Source: Mactra quadrangularis (Eukaryota; Mollusca; Bivalvia; Venerida; Mactridae). From it: a stretch of 64,000 nucleotides of DNA. The translations under genes were made by a program, and so were the position numbers. Location: contig CM046309.1 of assembly GCA_025267735.1 (NCBI GenBank), positions 32,835,202 to 32,899,201 on the forward strand, written 5' to 3'. Shown here piece by piece: positions 34,501 through 45,930 of the stretch. The notes below the pieces were generated by a model, which saw only the letters and a program-made list of their open reading frames with translations, was not told where the DNA came from and searched no databases. Position 1 is the first letter of the stretch; each line of letters starts with the position of its first letter.

Positions 34501-34659
34501 AGTTTGTTTTAAAAGTAAATGGAAACATCAAGTTTAGATTTAAAAGATTCCCGTGGTAAGGAATAGAGATTATTTTATCAGTTAGCATGTATGTTTATAC
34601 AGAATCATCAGATTTCTCAATTACTTATTGTTAGCGACATAACTGAACCTTAAAGATAA

Positions 34660-34930
34660 CCTGGGTCAATAACGCAGTTGGTAGCGTGCCAGGACTTGGA
34701 ATCTTGTGTACTGAAGGGGGTATGGGTTGGAATCCCACCCAGGGATGTTATACCCTTCCATGAAAATTTGGCAATAACGTCAATTTTCCTCCATTCATAT
34801 GATAAATGGAGAAGTTTCCAGCCTTGTTGAAAGGTAGGTGAGTGCTGGTTATAGACAAGGGTCCAGGAAAGCTAGGTTAGGTGTGCTGGACTCTGTAAAA
34901 TGACCTAAATTGTGACACAGCGTTAAGCTT
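34660..34930 (+). repeat. tRNA-derived SINE, family A, copy 3
   Basis: The head is CTGGGTCAATAACGCAGTTG GTAGCG with a decayed B box (GGTTGGAATCC), then the family-A body to GTTAAGCTTAGTAAAAAAC. No clear target duplication was found. Confidence 0.88.
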
Positions 34931-35255
34931 AGTAAAAAACAACCAAGAAAACATTAAAGTTAAATTTATTCAACTGTCAGTGGTGCAATCCTTGCCACTG
35001 ATTTAAATATTGGAAACTTGCACTACAAAATCTGTACAGTATTTCCTGCAGTACCACAGTACTTCTTTACTCACGATCTATGAAAATAGATATCTATATT
35101 TCTGTACAGGAATTGTAAAACAAATATTGAGCATTTAAATCAGCAGGGTTTATTTATGCCCCTCTGACAGTGGAATAAAATTTAACTATAAGCAATAAGT
35201 TCTGATCTGCTGAATAAATCATTTCAGACAGTGTTTGATGATCCTTGCTTATATT

Positions 35256-35580
35256 GAGCCGCCAGGCTAGCTCAGTTGGTAGCACACAAGTCTACTGATC
35301 AAGGGGTCGTGGGTTCGATTCCTGGCGAGGCCTACTTTTGTGGAGCTTGGTCATGAAGTTATTTCTATGGCTATTTTCCCTCCGATCAATGATTCTTAAT
35401 TGCGTAGGATGGTTGTTAGTCACTGATGAAAGTATGTGCTTAGTAGGCGATTCACGGGTAAATCCAGATATTTAGCCTTTCCAGGAGTGAGTACTGACTA
35501 ACTTGACTGAGTAGCTTGACTGACTGCCATTATATGCCCTATACAATGTGTTGCTATGGTGTTAAACCAAACAAAAACAA
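35256..35580 (+). repeat. tRNA-derived SINE, family B, full copy
   Basis: The head has GGCTAGCTCAGTTGGTAGCA and an intact B box GGGTTCGATTCC, followed by the family-B body with an internal duplication near 35485-35525 (GACTGAGTAGCTTGACTGAC). It ends CAATGTGTTGCTATGGTGTT plus AAACAAAAACAAACA. Confidence 0.92.
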
Positions 35581-35881
35581 ACATCAAATAGTTATCTTAC
35601 AGCTTGATCATCAGATGATATCAACTGGATATAATTATACTAGTAATTTAATGATACCATGTTGTGTAGGGCACTACATTTACAGAGAAAGGTAAGGTTG
35701 TTTTTATTTATTTATTTTTGTCTTTTAGCTTCTATAAGTTTGATTTGCAAATAAATGATTAATTTTTTATTCACATCCATCGCTGTTCATGGACTGCTCT
35801 TGTTTGTAGAAGTTATTATTTAGTTTTTTTTACTAGAAGTTCGTAATTCTAATTTGTAAACTATGCTTATACTCCTTGCAT

Positions 35882-36194
35882 TAGATGTCTGCCTAACCCG
35901 GGTCGATAGCGCAGTTGGTAGCGCGCCGGGATTTGGATACTCGTGCCCGAGGGGGTGCCGGTTCGAATCCCACCCGGGGAGGTTATATCCTTCCATGAAA
36001 ATTTGACAATAATGTCGATTTTCCTCCATTGATTAGATAATATGGAGAAGTTTCCAGCCTTGTGGAAGGGTAGGTGAGTACTGGTTATAGACAATGGTCC
36101 AGGAAAGCTAGGTTAGGTGCGCTGGACGCCGTGAAATGACCTAAATTGTGTTGATACGACGTTAAATCCAATAAATAAATAGATGTCTGCCTAA
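35882..36194 (+). repeat. tRNA-derived SINE, family A, copy 4 (full length)
   Basis: The body is 35897-36179. A box GATAGCGCAGTTGGTAGCGC and B box GGTTCGAATCCCA are intact. It is very similar to copy 2. A 15-bp duplication TAGATGTCTGCCTAA flanks it (35882-35896, 36180-36194), indicating recent insertion. Confidence 0.95.
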
Positions 36195-36267
36195 GTACAA
36201 AACCACATCACAGAAGAAATGGTGGTGATATGATAATACCAGGACATGGCCTAAAAATTCTTCAGAT

Positions 36268-36410
36268 CTAGCATCTGATGGCCGTAGAAATAATTTCATG
36301 ACCAAGCTCCATGAAAGTATGCCCTGCCCAGGAATCGAACCCACGACCCCTTGATTAGTAGACTTGTGTGCTACCAACTGAGCTAACCGGGCCGCTTGAC
36401 TAGCATCTGA
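36268..36410 (-). repeat. tRNA-derived SINE, family B, truncated minus copy
   Basis: The body is 36279-36399 and keeps only the tRNA head and first part of the body. An 11-bp duplication CTAGCATCTGA lies at 36268-36278 and 36400-36410. It faces the family-B copy at 35.3 kb, forming an inverted pair around the family-A copy at 35.9 kb. Confidence 0.9.
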
Positions 36411-37739
36411 GCATCATAATTCGACACTTCTGTACCAGTTACACTTTCACAAGAAGTTGACAACTTGTCCCTCTATGAAGAAAAATTGATAATATAGCAT
36501 TTTATGATTTAATCTTCAGGGCCAAAAATGAAACCTGTAACTGTCAGATTTGCTAAGTCTAGATAATAGGGAAGCAATTGTATTAGGCTCCCACTTCAAA
36601 GGGTTGTTCTTGGAGCACAATTATTTGAGACGAGTCTTTATTCTCTAAAATTATTATTGGCTGTGTTCTCATGTTTATTATCTTTTATTTCAGGATCTCC
36701 AGTCAAAGGAGTTGCAGAGTTATCACCATGACCCATTGTTTTATGCATTGTCTTGTATATTTTTATTGGTTGCAGCCATAGGAATTTGTTCTTCTGATTA
36801 GAATATTGTACCATGTGAAATGGTGAAAAATTTTCATCAGCTATTCAGGTAAAAACTATAACAATTTTGTATAAATTGATAAGTATGTAGGCTTTCTCTA
36901 AAACTAGTTAGAGCTTAAAGGGAGATGTAAGCAAATGACAATATTTAAAAACTGTTGTTTTGCTCCACTATTCAGTGGATAGTGAGGCTAACCTACTCCG
37001 TTGTGTGTCGGCAGTGGCATCAGCGTAACACTTGTTAAGAGTTGCAAAACTCAGTCATGGCTTTTGACTGGATTATGCCCCTTTATACTTAGTAATTTCT
37101 TGGTTCAGTTTTATTTAGCAAGCTTTTCTTTTGAAACCACTGAAAGGATTCACTTGAAACTAAATTAGGGATCCGGGTCGATAGTGCAGTTGGTAGCGCG
37201 CCGGGATTTGGATACTCATGCCAGAGGGTTCGAATCCCACCCGGGGAGGTTATACAGTTGAGCTCACACTAAAGTTTACACAAAGTGCACTTCGTGTGCA
37301 CTTCGTCCACACCTGAAAGTGCACTTGAAGTGCACTTTGTTTTGAGGTGCAGTTTAGTGCAGTTTTGTTTATCAATATATTGAAGTTTGAAGACTTGTTT
37401 ATAGATTGATGACAATATTGATTTTATCTGTAGGTTTCTATTACATGATAGAAAGTTAAAAATTTATAATCAAACAATTTTTTTACAAAATTAAATTGAA
37501 AATGAACTTAGAAGTAACAAGAACCATTTAGTTAAAACACTGTTCAAATTCCAAGATTTATGCATTCATGAGGAAATAATTATCATTAAAACATGTATGA
37601 CATAGTAACTTTCATGACTTTGAATGATAAAGAACACAAATGAAAGTTAAGTCAATTAAAATCAAGTTGAACAGTTTATAATTGTTAAATAAAGATAAAA
37701 CTGCAAATTGATGTCACAATAATGTTTATAACACTTGGG

Positions 37740-37960
37740 TCCGGTTTCACGAACGCTCTCATAACTTAAATAAATTTAAGATTGTCTTAAATATTTTGGC
37801 CGTAACTATGAGTATCTTATAAAATATTTTAAGTGGATTTCATGAAGTCTTTCTTACATAAGTATAAAATTATAGTTGATATAAGCGACCCAAACTTAAA
37901 CCAACAAAATTACCTTAGAGTACTAAATGTCCAACGTGTTTTATTAATGGACTCTATAGC
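37740..37960. repeat. Possible MITE fragment starting GGGTCCGGTTTCACGAACG
   Basis: The segment opens with a TCCGGTTTCACGAACGCTCT phrase and includes CTTAAATAAATTTAAGATTG and ATATTTTAAGTGG. Related words (GGCCGTATTCCCATCC, ATATTTTAAGTGG) occur near 47.69-47.79 kb. Ends were not defined. Confidence 0.35.
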
Positions 37961-38053
37961 GTAAACGGTTAGACTGTTGTGCTTAAAACATGTTTTTGTC
38001 TGGCATAGGTTCGAACACCGAATGTTGATTTTTTTAACTTTTGGTCCATTCTT

Positions 38054-38315
38054 TTTATACCCCCGCTTCGAAGAAGAGGGGGGTATACTGTTTTACCCTT
38101 GTCCGTCCGTTACAAAATTTCCGTCGCAGTTTTCTCAGCAACTATAACATGCAGCAGCCTAATACTTTGCATATTGCTTCATCCCATAGTCCCATGTGGT
38201 GTAAAGCGATTTCATGCTCCTTGCTCATCTACTTCCTGTTTGTCGCATATTTTTAGATTTTGGCGGGGTATCACTAGTGAGCATTAGCTCACAGATTTAC
38301 TTGTTTATTTTTGTC
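38054..38315 (+). repeat. Interspersed repeat starting TATACCCCCGCTTCGAAG
   Basis: It has a short hairpin start (TATACCCCCGCTTCGAAGAA then GAGGGGGGTATA), a GTCCGTCCGTTAC segment, and a GGCGGGGTATCACTAGTGAGC end. The hairpin start plus GTCCGTCC segment resembles in layout the start of the element at 22272. It sits inside the 37255-39885 transposon. Confidence 0.6.
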
Positions 38316-40101
38316 AATCATTTGTGTTTTATGCACAGTTATCCTACCTTCACTTCATTGCAGTACTTGTAGAGTTTAGTATTTTTCGAAATTACAATAT
38401 TGTGCATCGGCGAAGATTGAATAATAAGTGATAAGTAGGTAATTAGTGGAGGATATCAGGGTATAGTTATAAGATTCATACGAAATCTCATATCTTTTTG
38501 GCCAATATCAAAGTTTAGAGACAAGCGTTATTTAATCTGAATAACAAAAACTGCAAAATTGCATTGCAAACTATGATGCCCTTCTTGGCTAACTTAGAAA
38601 TAAGGTGGTATGTCAAGTATATTACTTGTATGTGATAAAAGAACCCTTTGATATTTGGTTTACAACTTTTTAAATGTGTGTAAATGTTCCAGACAGTTAC
38701 ACAAAGTCATTACTTTAATTGTAGTGTACTGTTCAGTCAGTTATTGTCCGTTTGGTAGAGTGCCGACAATTAAACATTAAAACAGTTCGAAAATCGCTTA
38801 AAAATGGCTTTTGGCGAATTATATCCGCCTTACAATATGCTTGACATTCTCTTACTGTCTTACTTTAGGTTTGACATTCAATGATTGTGCAAGAGTATGG
38901 AGGTCAGAAACGTTTACATTATCTGTGTTTAAAATGGTTCAACTTTCATTACGTTCATCTGAAAATATTAAACTGTTTATATTACAAATTTCTGTTAAAA
39001 TATACAAGCTATGAATCTTAAATAAAGGCATAATGAATGAATTTAACACACTTAATGTCATGCCTCGTGAACAAAAATGCTGAATATAGGTGAAAAACTT
39101 TACACGAAAAAGGCAACGAAGTCCAATTTATTGTTGTTTACATATTTTCACACCTTTCCTATCTAACAAAGACAGGCTGTCTATAGGGTTTCTAGTATTT
39201 TAAATGAAATAGTGACATGCGACTAACATGTATGATAAAACATACACATATATCATTAACATTTTCAAGTACTTAATACAAATGTCATACTATTATAAAA
39301 CAAAAAAGATGACAGGCATTAAACTGAAATAAGGCTTGGTGTTTTTATATTTTGATTTATTTTATATAATATTTAGATATGAGATATTGATAAATTAACC
39401 AGTCGAACAGTATAAAGACTGAATCATTTAAAATTTAGACAATCAAATAACTTGTGTGGCATTTTTTTCACCAAAACACATATTTTCTATTAAAATATAA
39501 GGAACAATTATAAAATGAGTATAATAATTATTTCTGTTTAGTCTTAATCATTATACATGACAATCAATTCAATGCAAACATTTAATATTGAATTGACTCC
39601 ACACAAATTTACATGTGTAATAAGACTAAAATATTCTGAACTCAATAAAATATAAATTAGTCAATAATTTGCTTAATTTATAATCATCTTTTAACTGTTT
39701 ACCAGGTTTTATAAACCTAAATATTCATTCAATATTGTCTTCAAGCAACCAACAAGTATTTTTTCTAGCTTCAATAAATTGGCTGAACTAAACTGCACCT
39801 CAAAGTGCACTTCAAGTGCACTTTAGGTGTGGATGATGTGCACTCCAAGTGCACTAGGGTGTAAACTTTAGTGTGAACTCAACTGTACCTTTCCATGAAA
39901 ATTAGACAATAATGTCGACTTTCCTCCATTGATTAGATAATATGGAGAAGTTTCCGGCCTTGTGGAAGGGTAGGTGAGTACTGGTTATAGACAATGGTCC
40001 AGGAAAGCTATGTTAGGTGCGCTTGACTCCGTGAAATGACCTACATTGTGTTGATACGGCGTTAACTCAAATAAATAGATAAATAAATACTAAATTAGGG
40101 A

Positions 40102-40590
40102 CTTCGGTCAGTTATCTTTCACTGATAAAATCTGAAGCAATCCAATTGGTAAGTAGCTAGGTCCTTACAGTTGGAATCCTCGGTTTTATCAGTTAATGAA
40201 GATGTAAACAAGTGATGAAATGTTATCACATAATTAGTAAGTGTCATCTGGGGTAAGTTATACGGGTTAAATTGGTGTCCCTATCTACATGTTGAGTTAT
40301 CCAATGTTGAGTTGTCTTCTGGTGAGTTGTTTTGACTCTGTTTTAATACTTTCAATTTTATTTGTAAGATTTTATCAAATTTAAACTTTTAACTTTCAGA
40401 TTCATCAACTTGTCAAGCTGGTCCCTGTTACATTATGGTAATGACAGAAAACAAGAAAGAATAAACAGAATGTCATTTTTTGTACATGATATAATTCTGG
40501 CCTGCTCCTACATTGTATTTAACAAGTCGTCTCGGACATTTTGTCCTTGAGATGTTTGTTGGCCAATTACATTTTTCAAAATTGTTGACT
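40102..40590. other. Anonymous DNA
   Basis: No gene supported. A pyrimidine tract ending TTTAACTTTCAG lies at about 40399, followed by 60 bases without a coherent frame. Confidence 0.4.
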
Positions 40591-42670
40591 TTTTATTCAA
40601 ATTGGTACAACTTGAGGCGAATCGAGATGTTTACAGAATTCTTATTCGGAACTTCATACCCATGAAATTCAAGGGTACGAAATTTTGAGCATGATTTCAA
40701 AATGTCGCGATTTTTCCTCTAGTTTACCCAATCTTAATTTGGTACGAAATTTGTGAGGACGAATCCTGGATTGTATGTGCGAATATAGCCTTTCGGCTTC
40801 AAAACTTTCGAACCCAATTGAGAACAAAAGTTGTAATATCTTCACCCCATTGTCGGCAACCACAGTACTTCCGTTATGCTCCATACGTACCGTGGGCAAC
40901 TTGACTGGCAAAATCTCATTTATATGCATGAGGCTGGGGGGGACTTGTCATATTCCAATAAAATCGCGTGTTACAATGAAATGCACTTCATTTACTGTTT
41001 TTTTCTTAAAATAAAGACAAATTCACGTTTATTAAAAAAATGGTGTTATTTCATAGGCTACTTTCCCGTATTTTTTTTTGCGAAATTGCATTTATTCATG
41101 ATAACGAGATTTTTCTAACCGAATTGCCTACGGTACATAATGCGGCATAGTGGAGTATTGTATCGTGGGATAACCGACGAATGTTCATCCCAATATAAGA
41201 GGTTATGAACTGTGGCCTTTCTCCAACCTTCAGAAGTTACAACAAATACGGATGAATGGAAATAAGCGATTCAGTCTCGCTATTGGGTTCGAAATTTCTA
41301 TGGGCGAATCGTTATATTTCTGTTCGTCCTTTAATTCCTTGCTCCCGTCATCAATATTCTCATTAGTACGAAATTTTAATGCACGAACTGGCTCCAAACT
41401 TGACCCTATTACATGTATTTGGGTAATTTCCGTTCGTCCATAAGTATGTTCGTGCTTGCTAAAGGTACCAGGAAAAGAACAAATGGCAACAACTCCTCTA
41501 GACGTGTATTGAAATTTCGTACAAATGTACCTATTTGGATTGGAGAATTTCTCGACCAAATGGCGAGTTCTAGGTACATGTAATTGTAACTGCGGTATTT
41601 CTTTTCGTCTGCCAAATTCGTACCCACCAAGGAAAGGAAACGGGAACTTTAGATAAATAGGGATTTCCATTCGCACGTAAACTTCGTAAATACTATTGGG
41701 TGCGAAAATTTTAAGAACGATTTGGAATGGGCGAATCGAAATATTCTTATTCGTCCTTTAATTTCTCGAACCCTATGCAGCTTTCAATTTCTCGCACCCT
41801 AGTGAGAACGAAATTTCTATCTCTTCTCACATAATGTGGATACGAATTTTAAAAGACGAACGGAAATGCAGGTATTCGACCTCGAAACCTTTCATACAGT
41901 ATCTGGAAGATTTTTAAATCAGAAATTTCGTACTTTAGGATACTAATCTCTCATACAGAGTTGTCGATCCTTACAGTATAAAGATCACTGTAAGGATCGA
42001 CAACTCTGTATGAGAGATTGGAACTAATATGGGTACTTTTAATTTCTCGCACCATTATTGTCATTTAGTTGTTCGCATCAAGTTGTTACGAATACTTTTG
42101 GATGAACAAGAAATATCGTCTTTGGGTTTGAAACCTAGAGATGCCTATTAATTGGGTATGAAATTTCTAAGGATGAATTGAAATATTCCTTTTTATTTCT
42201 CTCACCGTCAGAAGGTACAAATACTTTACGACGAAAGGAAATGTCGCCATTATGCCTAAAACTTTCGTCCGTTCATTTCCCAGATCAAACTGATATATCG
42301 CCGCTCGGCCTCAAATCTGGACTGATATGAATTTGGTACCAAAATTCGGGCTGCAATGCAATTCTGCCTCTAAATTTCGAACCTCAATCTGGTTTGACAT
42401 TTCTATGGGGAAATTGAAATTCGTCATTTAATTGCCGCTCCCTTATCAACGAGGTACGAATTTTCTATGGGGCGAAGTGGGTACAAACTATTTTAGTGAC
42501 GAGCAGAAACTAAGAACTCCATTTTATGTATTTGGGTACGACATTTCCGTTCGTCCATGAGTATTCGTGCCCATTGAAGGTGCGAGAAATGGAACGAATA
42601 TGAATATCTTCGTACCTAATAAATAGGGATTGGAAAATTTTGAGACTGAAGGGCATTCGGAATCACTTGA
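40590..42670. repeat. Field of decayed GGTACGAAATTTC-type repeats
   Basis: For about 2 kb the sequence is built from recurring, scrambled words: GGTACGAAATTT and its complement AAATTTCGTACC, GGGCGAATCGAAATATTC, TTCGTCCTTTAATT, TTTCTCGCACC, and CCTCGAAACCTTTC. Words occur in both orientations and no fixed period is visible by eye. It is richer in CpG than its neighbours. Short frames inside (for example 41230-41676) show no domain. It is probably a very old tandem or palindromic repeat array. Confidence 0.55.
41945..42019. repeat. Perfect palindrome, 33-bp arms, 9-base loop
   Basis: The left arm 41945-41977 starts AATCTCTCATACAGAGTTGT; the right arm 41987-42019 is its exact complement. The loop is ATAAAGATC. 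A transcript would form a perfect hairpin of 33 base pairs. It sits within the decayed repeat field. Confidence 0.97.
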
Positions 42671-42675
42671 TTGGT

Positions 42676-42880
42676 GACGTCGCTGAAGTTAGCAAAAACT
42701 TTTTGCTAACAAAAGTGGCCACAAGTTGCCACAAGTTGCTATTTTTGCTAGCAAAATTTTTTTATGTGAATAGTGAAATATAAATGTAGTGCTAAAACCA
42801 GGTACCATAACCAGTAATTAAACATGGCAAGTCCGTTTGTCGGGCCTGATGCCTCTAACTAGTTACTAAACAACTCCTAT
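42676..42880 (+). mobile_element. Composite-element head, copy 2
   Basis: It starts CGCTGAAGTTAGCAAAAACT with a near-perfect hairpin GTTAGCAAAAA-C-TTTTTGCTAAC, then TTTTTGCTAGCAAAATTTTT, GTGAATAGTGAAATA and ACATGGCAAGTCCGTTTGTC. The same order of words is found at 13813 and (after the hAT MITE) 14823. It leads directly into the satellite array. Confidence 0.75.
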
Positions 42881-45115
42881 GGGTTATGTTACCATTTTTA
42901 TAGACATGGTTAGTGCTCCCCACTGATTTCGCCGGGTACTGGCGTATACAAGGCATGAGGTCCAACCAAGGGCTATCACGTGGGCACAGTGGCCACCCTG
43001 GGAAAATTCCGTAGGTTCGGGCCAGAGACCACTAAGTGTCGGTACTTTACGTTTTGTGTATAAAATCAGCACTCAGATGGGCCATATTTCAGGGCTCGAA
43101 CGTCGAGTTAAAGCGATTTCGCCCGGTACTGGCGTATACTTGGCGCGAGGTCCGACCTAGGGCTATCACGTGGACACAGTGGCCAGCCTGGGAAAATTCC
43201 GTGGGCTCGGGCCAGAGACCACTAAGTGTCGGTACTTTACGTTTTGTGTATAAAATCAGCACTCAGATGGGCCATGTTTGAGGGCTCGAACATCGAGTTA
43301 AGGCGGTTTCGCCCGGTACTGGCTCAACCAGGAAGAGGTCCGACCTAGGGCTATCACGTTGGCACAGTGGCCACCCTGGGAAAATTCCGTGGGCTCGGGC
43401 CAGAGACCACTAAGTGTCGGTACTTTTCGTTTTGTGTATAAAATCAGCACTCAGATGGGCCATGTTTCAGGGCTCGAACCTCGAGTTAAAGCGATTTCGC
43501 CCGGTACTGGCGTATACCAGGCGAGAGGTCCGACCTAGGGCTATCACGTGGGCACAGTGGCCACCCTGGGAAAATTCCGTGGGCTCGGGCCAGAGACCAC
43601 TAACTGTCGGTACTTTACGTCTTGTGTATAAAATCAGAACTCAGATGGGCCATGTTTCAGGGCTCGAACGTCGAGTTAAAGCGATTTCGCCCGGTACTGG
43701 CGTATACCAGGCGACTGGTCCGACCTAGGGCTATCACGTGGTCGCAGTGGCCACCTTTGGAAAATTCTTTGTGCTCGGGCTAGAGACCACTTATTGTCAT
43801 TACTTAACGTCTTGTGTCCAAAATCAGCACTCGGATGGGCCATGTTTCAGGGCTCGAACGTCGAGTTAAAGCGATTTCGCCCGGTACTGGCGTATACCAG
43901 GCGAGGGGTCCGACATCGGGCTATCACGTGGGCGCAGTGGCCACCTTTGGAAAATTCCTTGGGCTCGGGCCGGAAACCACCAAGTGTCGGTACTTTTCGT
44001 TTTGTGTATAAAATCAGCACTCAGATGGGCCATGTTTCAGGCCTCCAACGTCGAGTTAAAGCGATTTCGCCCGGTACTGGCGTATACCAGGCGAGAGGTC
44101 CGACCTAGGGCTATCACGTGGGCACAGTGGCCACCCTGGGAAAATTCCGTGGGCTCGGGCCAGAGACCACTAAGTGTCGGTACTTTACATTTTGTGTATA
44201 AAATCAGCACTCAGATGGGCCATGTTTCAGGGCTCGAACGTCGAGTTAAAGCGATTTCGCCCGGTAATGGCTCAACCAGGCGAGAGGTCCGACCTAGGGC
44301 TATCACGTGGGCACAGTGGCCACCCTGGGAAAATTCCGTGGGCTCGGGCCAGAGACCACTAAGTGTCGGTACTTTACGTTAGTGTATGAAATCAGAACTC
44401 AGATGGGCCATGTTCAAGGGCTCGAACGTCGAGTAAAAGCGATTTCGCCCGATACTGGCTTTTACCAGGCGAGAGGGCCGACCTAGGGCTATCACGTTGG
44501 CACAGTGGCCACCCTGGGAAAATTCTGTGGGCTCGGGCCAGAGACCACTAAGTGTCGGTACTTTACGTTTTGTGTAAAAAATCAGCACTCAGATGGGCCA
44601 TGTTTCAGGGCTCGAACGTCGAGTATAAGCGTATTTGTCGGGTACTGGCGTATACCAGGCGAGAGGTCCGACCTAGGTCTATCACGTGGGCACGGTGATC
44701 CCCCTGGTTTAATTCCGTGGGCTTTGGCCAGAGACCACTACGTAACTGCTCTGTACGTTTTGATTATAAAATCAGCTCTCACATTGGCCATGTTTCAGGG
44801 CTCGAACTTCAAGTTACAGCGATTTCGCCGGGTACTGGTGTATACCAGGCGAGGGGTTCGACCTAGGGCTATCACTCGTGCATAATGGCCACCCTGGAAA
44901 AATTCCGAAGGCTCGGGCCAGAGACCACTAACTGTCGGTACTTTACGTTTTGTGTATAAAATCAGCACTTAAATGGGCCATGTTTCAGGGCTCGAACGTC
45001 GAGTTAAAGTGATTTAGCCTTGTTCTGGCGTATACCACGCCAGAGATCTGACCTAGGCCTATAACATGGGAGAAGTGGCTATCCGGATAGAATTCCACGG
45101 ACTTGACCCTCGTCA
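42881..45115 (+). repeat. ~190-bp satellite array, ~12 monomers, plus orientation
   Basis: The monomer runs GGGCTCGAACGTCGAGTTAA, GCGATTTCGCCCGGTACTGG, CGTATACCAGGCGAGAGGTC, CGACCTAGGGCTATCACGTG, GGCACAGTGGCCACCCTGGG, AAAATTCCGTGGGCTCGGGC, CAGAGACCACTAAGTGTCGG, TACTTTACGTTTTGTGTATA, AAATCAGCACTCAGATGGGC, CATGTTTCA. Start marks at 43093, 43283, 43471, 43661 and 43851 give spacing of 190, 188, 190 and 190. Middle copies are nearly identical and the first and last are diverged, as expected for exchange within the array. Long open frames cross it, but 190 is not a multiple of three and the frames drift, so they are not genes. Confidence 0.97.
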
Positions 45116-45594
45116 TATTTTTTTTAAGATTCTTTATAGTGAGACTTTGCGTAACCAAGTAATCTGAATTCCTTTGATAATTCACCATTACAAAACATAA
45201 CAAACATTGTTGTCATACTGGCTTTTATTTTGCAATTTTTGAGCTGCCTTGAAAATGACGGCTGATTTTTATGCTAGCTCGGCAAACCGCTAAATTTGCT
45301 TCTGACAGGCGCTTTTGTGTATTAATGTCAATATTGTGAAAACCAATATCAATGAAAAACCAAAATGCAATACTTGCCATTGATACTTTAAATATAGCAA
45401 TTAAAAACATTTTAAACTACAAAAATGCACTTGAAATCCAAAAATTTCTTGTATTTAGAATTTTGACCATGGCCAATTCCTCGCGGCGTAAATCAAGTAC
45501 AAATGTAACTGCATTTTAGCTTTCTTTTGTTTAAATTACTGGAAAAAGCAATTTTGGCTACTTTCTGGCGCACCATTAGAAAACCAGAGTTGCA
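45116..45594. other. Anonymous AT-rich DNA
   Basis: No gene or repeat recognised between the satellite end and the SINE. Confidence 0.55.
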
Positions 45595-45596
45595 GT

Positions 45597-45930
45597 CCGT
45601 GCAGTAGGAGCAGTAGTCCAGTGGTAGGACTCGCGCTTAGGGATCGAGAGGTCCCGGGTTCGAACCCCACCATGGGCACTGCTAATTTCCTTGAGCAAGA
45701 AATTTACCTGCGATTGCTTCACTTCACCCAGGTGTAAATGGGTACCTGCGAGGGTGGTTTAATTCCGTTGCACCAAAGTGTGGGCTGCACTAAGCGGAGT
45801 TAAAAGACTACCCAGGGAGATTGATAGATAGATACCAGTAGCCCGATGACCAGGGGTAATAGCTGTAAAGTCGGTGAACGTGCGTAAGCATGAAACTTAG
45901 ACTATAAAATGCAATTACTTTTACTTTTTT
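45597..45930 (+). repeat. tRNA-derived SINE, family C, full copy
   Basis: The tRNA-like head has an A box AGTAGTCCAGTGGTAGGACT and a perfect B box GGTTCGAACCC. The body has CTTGAGCAAGAAATTTACCT, CCCAGGTGTAAATGGGTACC, TGCACTAAGCGGAGTTAAAA, ATACCAGTAGCCCGATGACC, GTAATAGCTGTAAAGTCGGT and a tail ending in TTTTACTTTTTT. It is unrelated to families A and B outside the head. Confidence 0.9.

Larger units (their letters stand above)
37255..39885. mobile_element. 2.6-kb TA-target transposon inside the SINE, no transposase
   Basis: The ends CAGTTGAGCTCACACTAAAG and CTTTAGTGTGAACTCAACTG are inverted repeats with one mismatch, flanked by TA on each side (37253-37254, 39886-39887). Similarity continues for about 105 bases. 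Each end holds several AGTGCACT palindromes and a TCCACACCT box in the same order, likely transposase-binding subterminal repeats. The interior is AT-rich and carries further insertions. No transposase-sized frame exists. A Tc1/mariner or other TA-target superfamily is possible. Confidence 0.93.
37159..40101 (+). repeat. tRNA-derived SINE, family A, copy 5, split by a transposon
   Basis: The 5' part (37172-37254) has the tRNA head (GATAGTGCAGTTGGTAGCGC, B box GGTTCGAATCC) up to GGAGGTTA. The 3' part (39888-40088) resumes at CCTTTCCATGAAAA and runs to the A-rich tail. The SINE's own 13-bp target duplication ACTAAATTAGGGA survives outside both halves (37159-37171, 40089-40101). The halves are in order and orientation, with the transposon 37255-39885 between them. 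Confidence 0.96.

Noticed and set aside
21332..36410. Functional tRNA genes at SINE heads
   Set aside because: Each tRNA-like segment continues into a shared SINE body, lacks a clean acceptor stem pairing and has target duplications around the whole unit.
41230..41676. 148-codon minus-strand open frame
   Set aside because: It lies in the decayed GGTACGAAATTTC repeat field, with peptide repeats following the DNA words and no domain or splice context.
43036..44885. Series of plus-strand open frames of 80-130 codons (YVLCIKSALRWAMFQGSN-type)
   Set aside because: They are readings of the satellite monomer. The 190-base period is not divisible by three, the same peptides appear in shifted frames, and starts and stops follow monomer variants.
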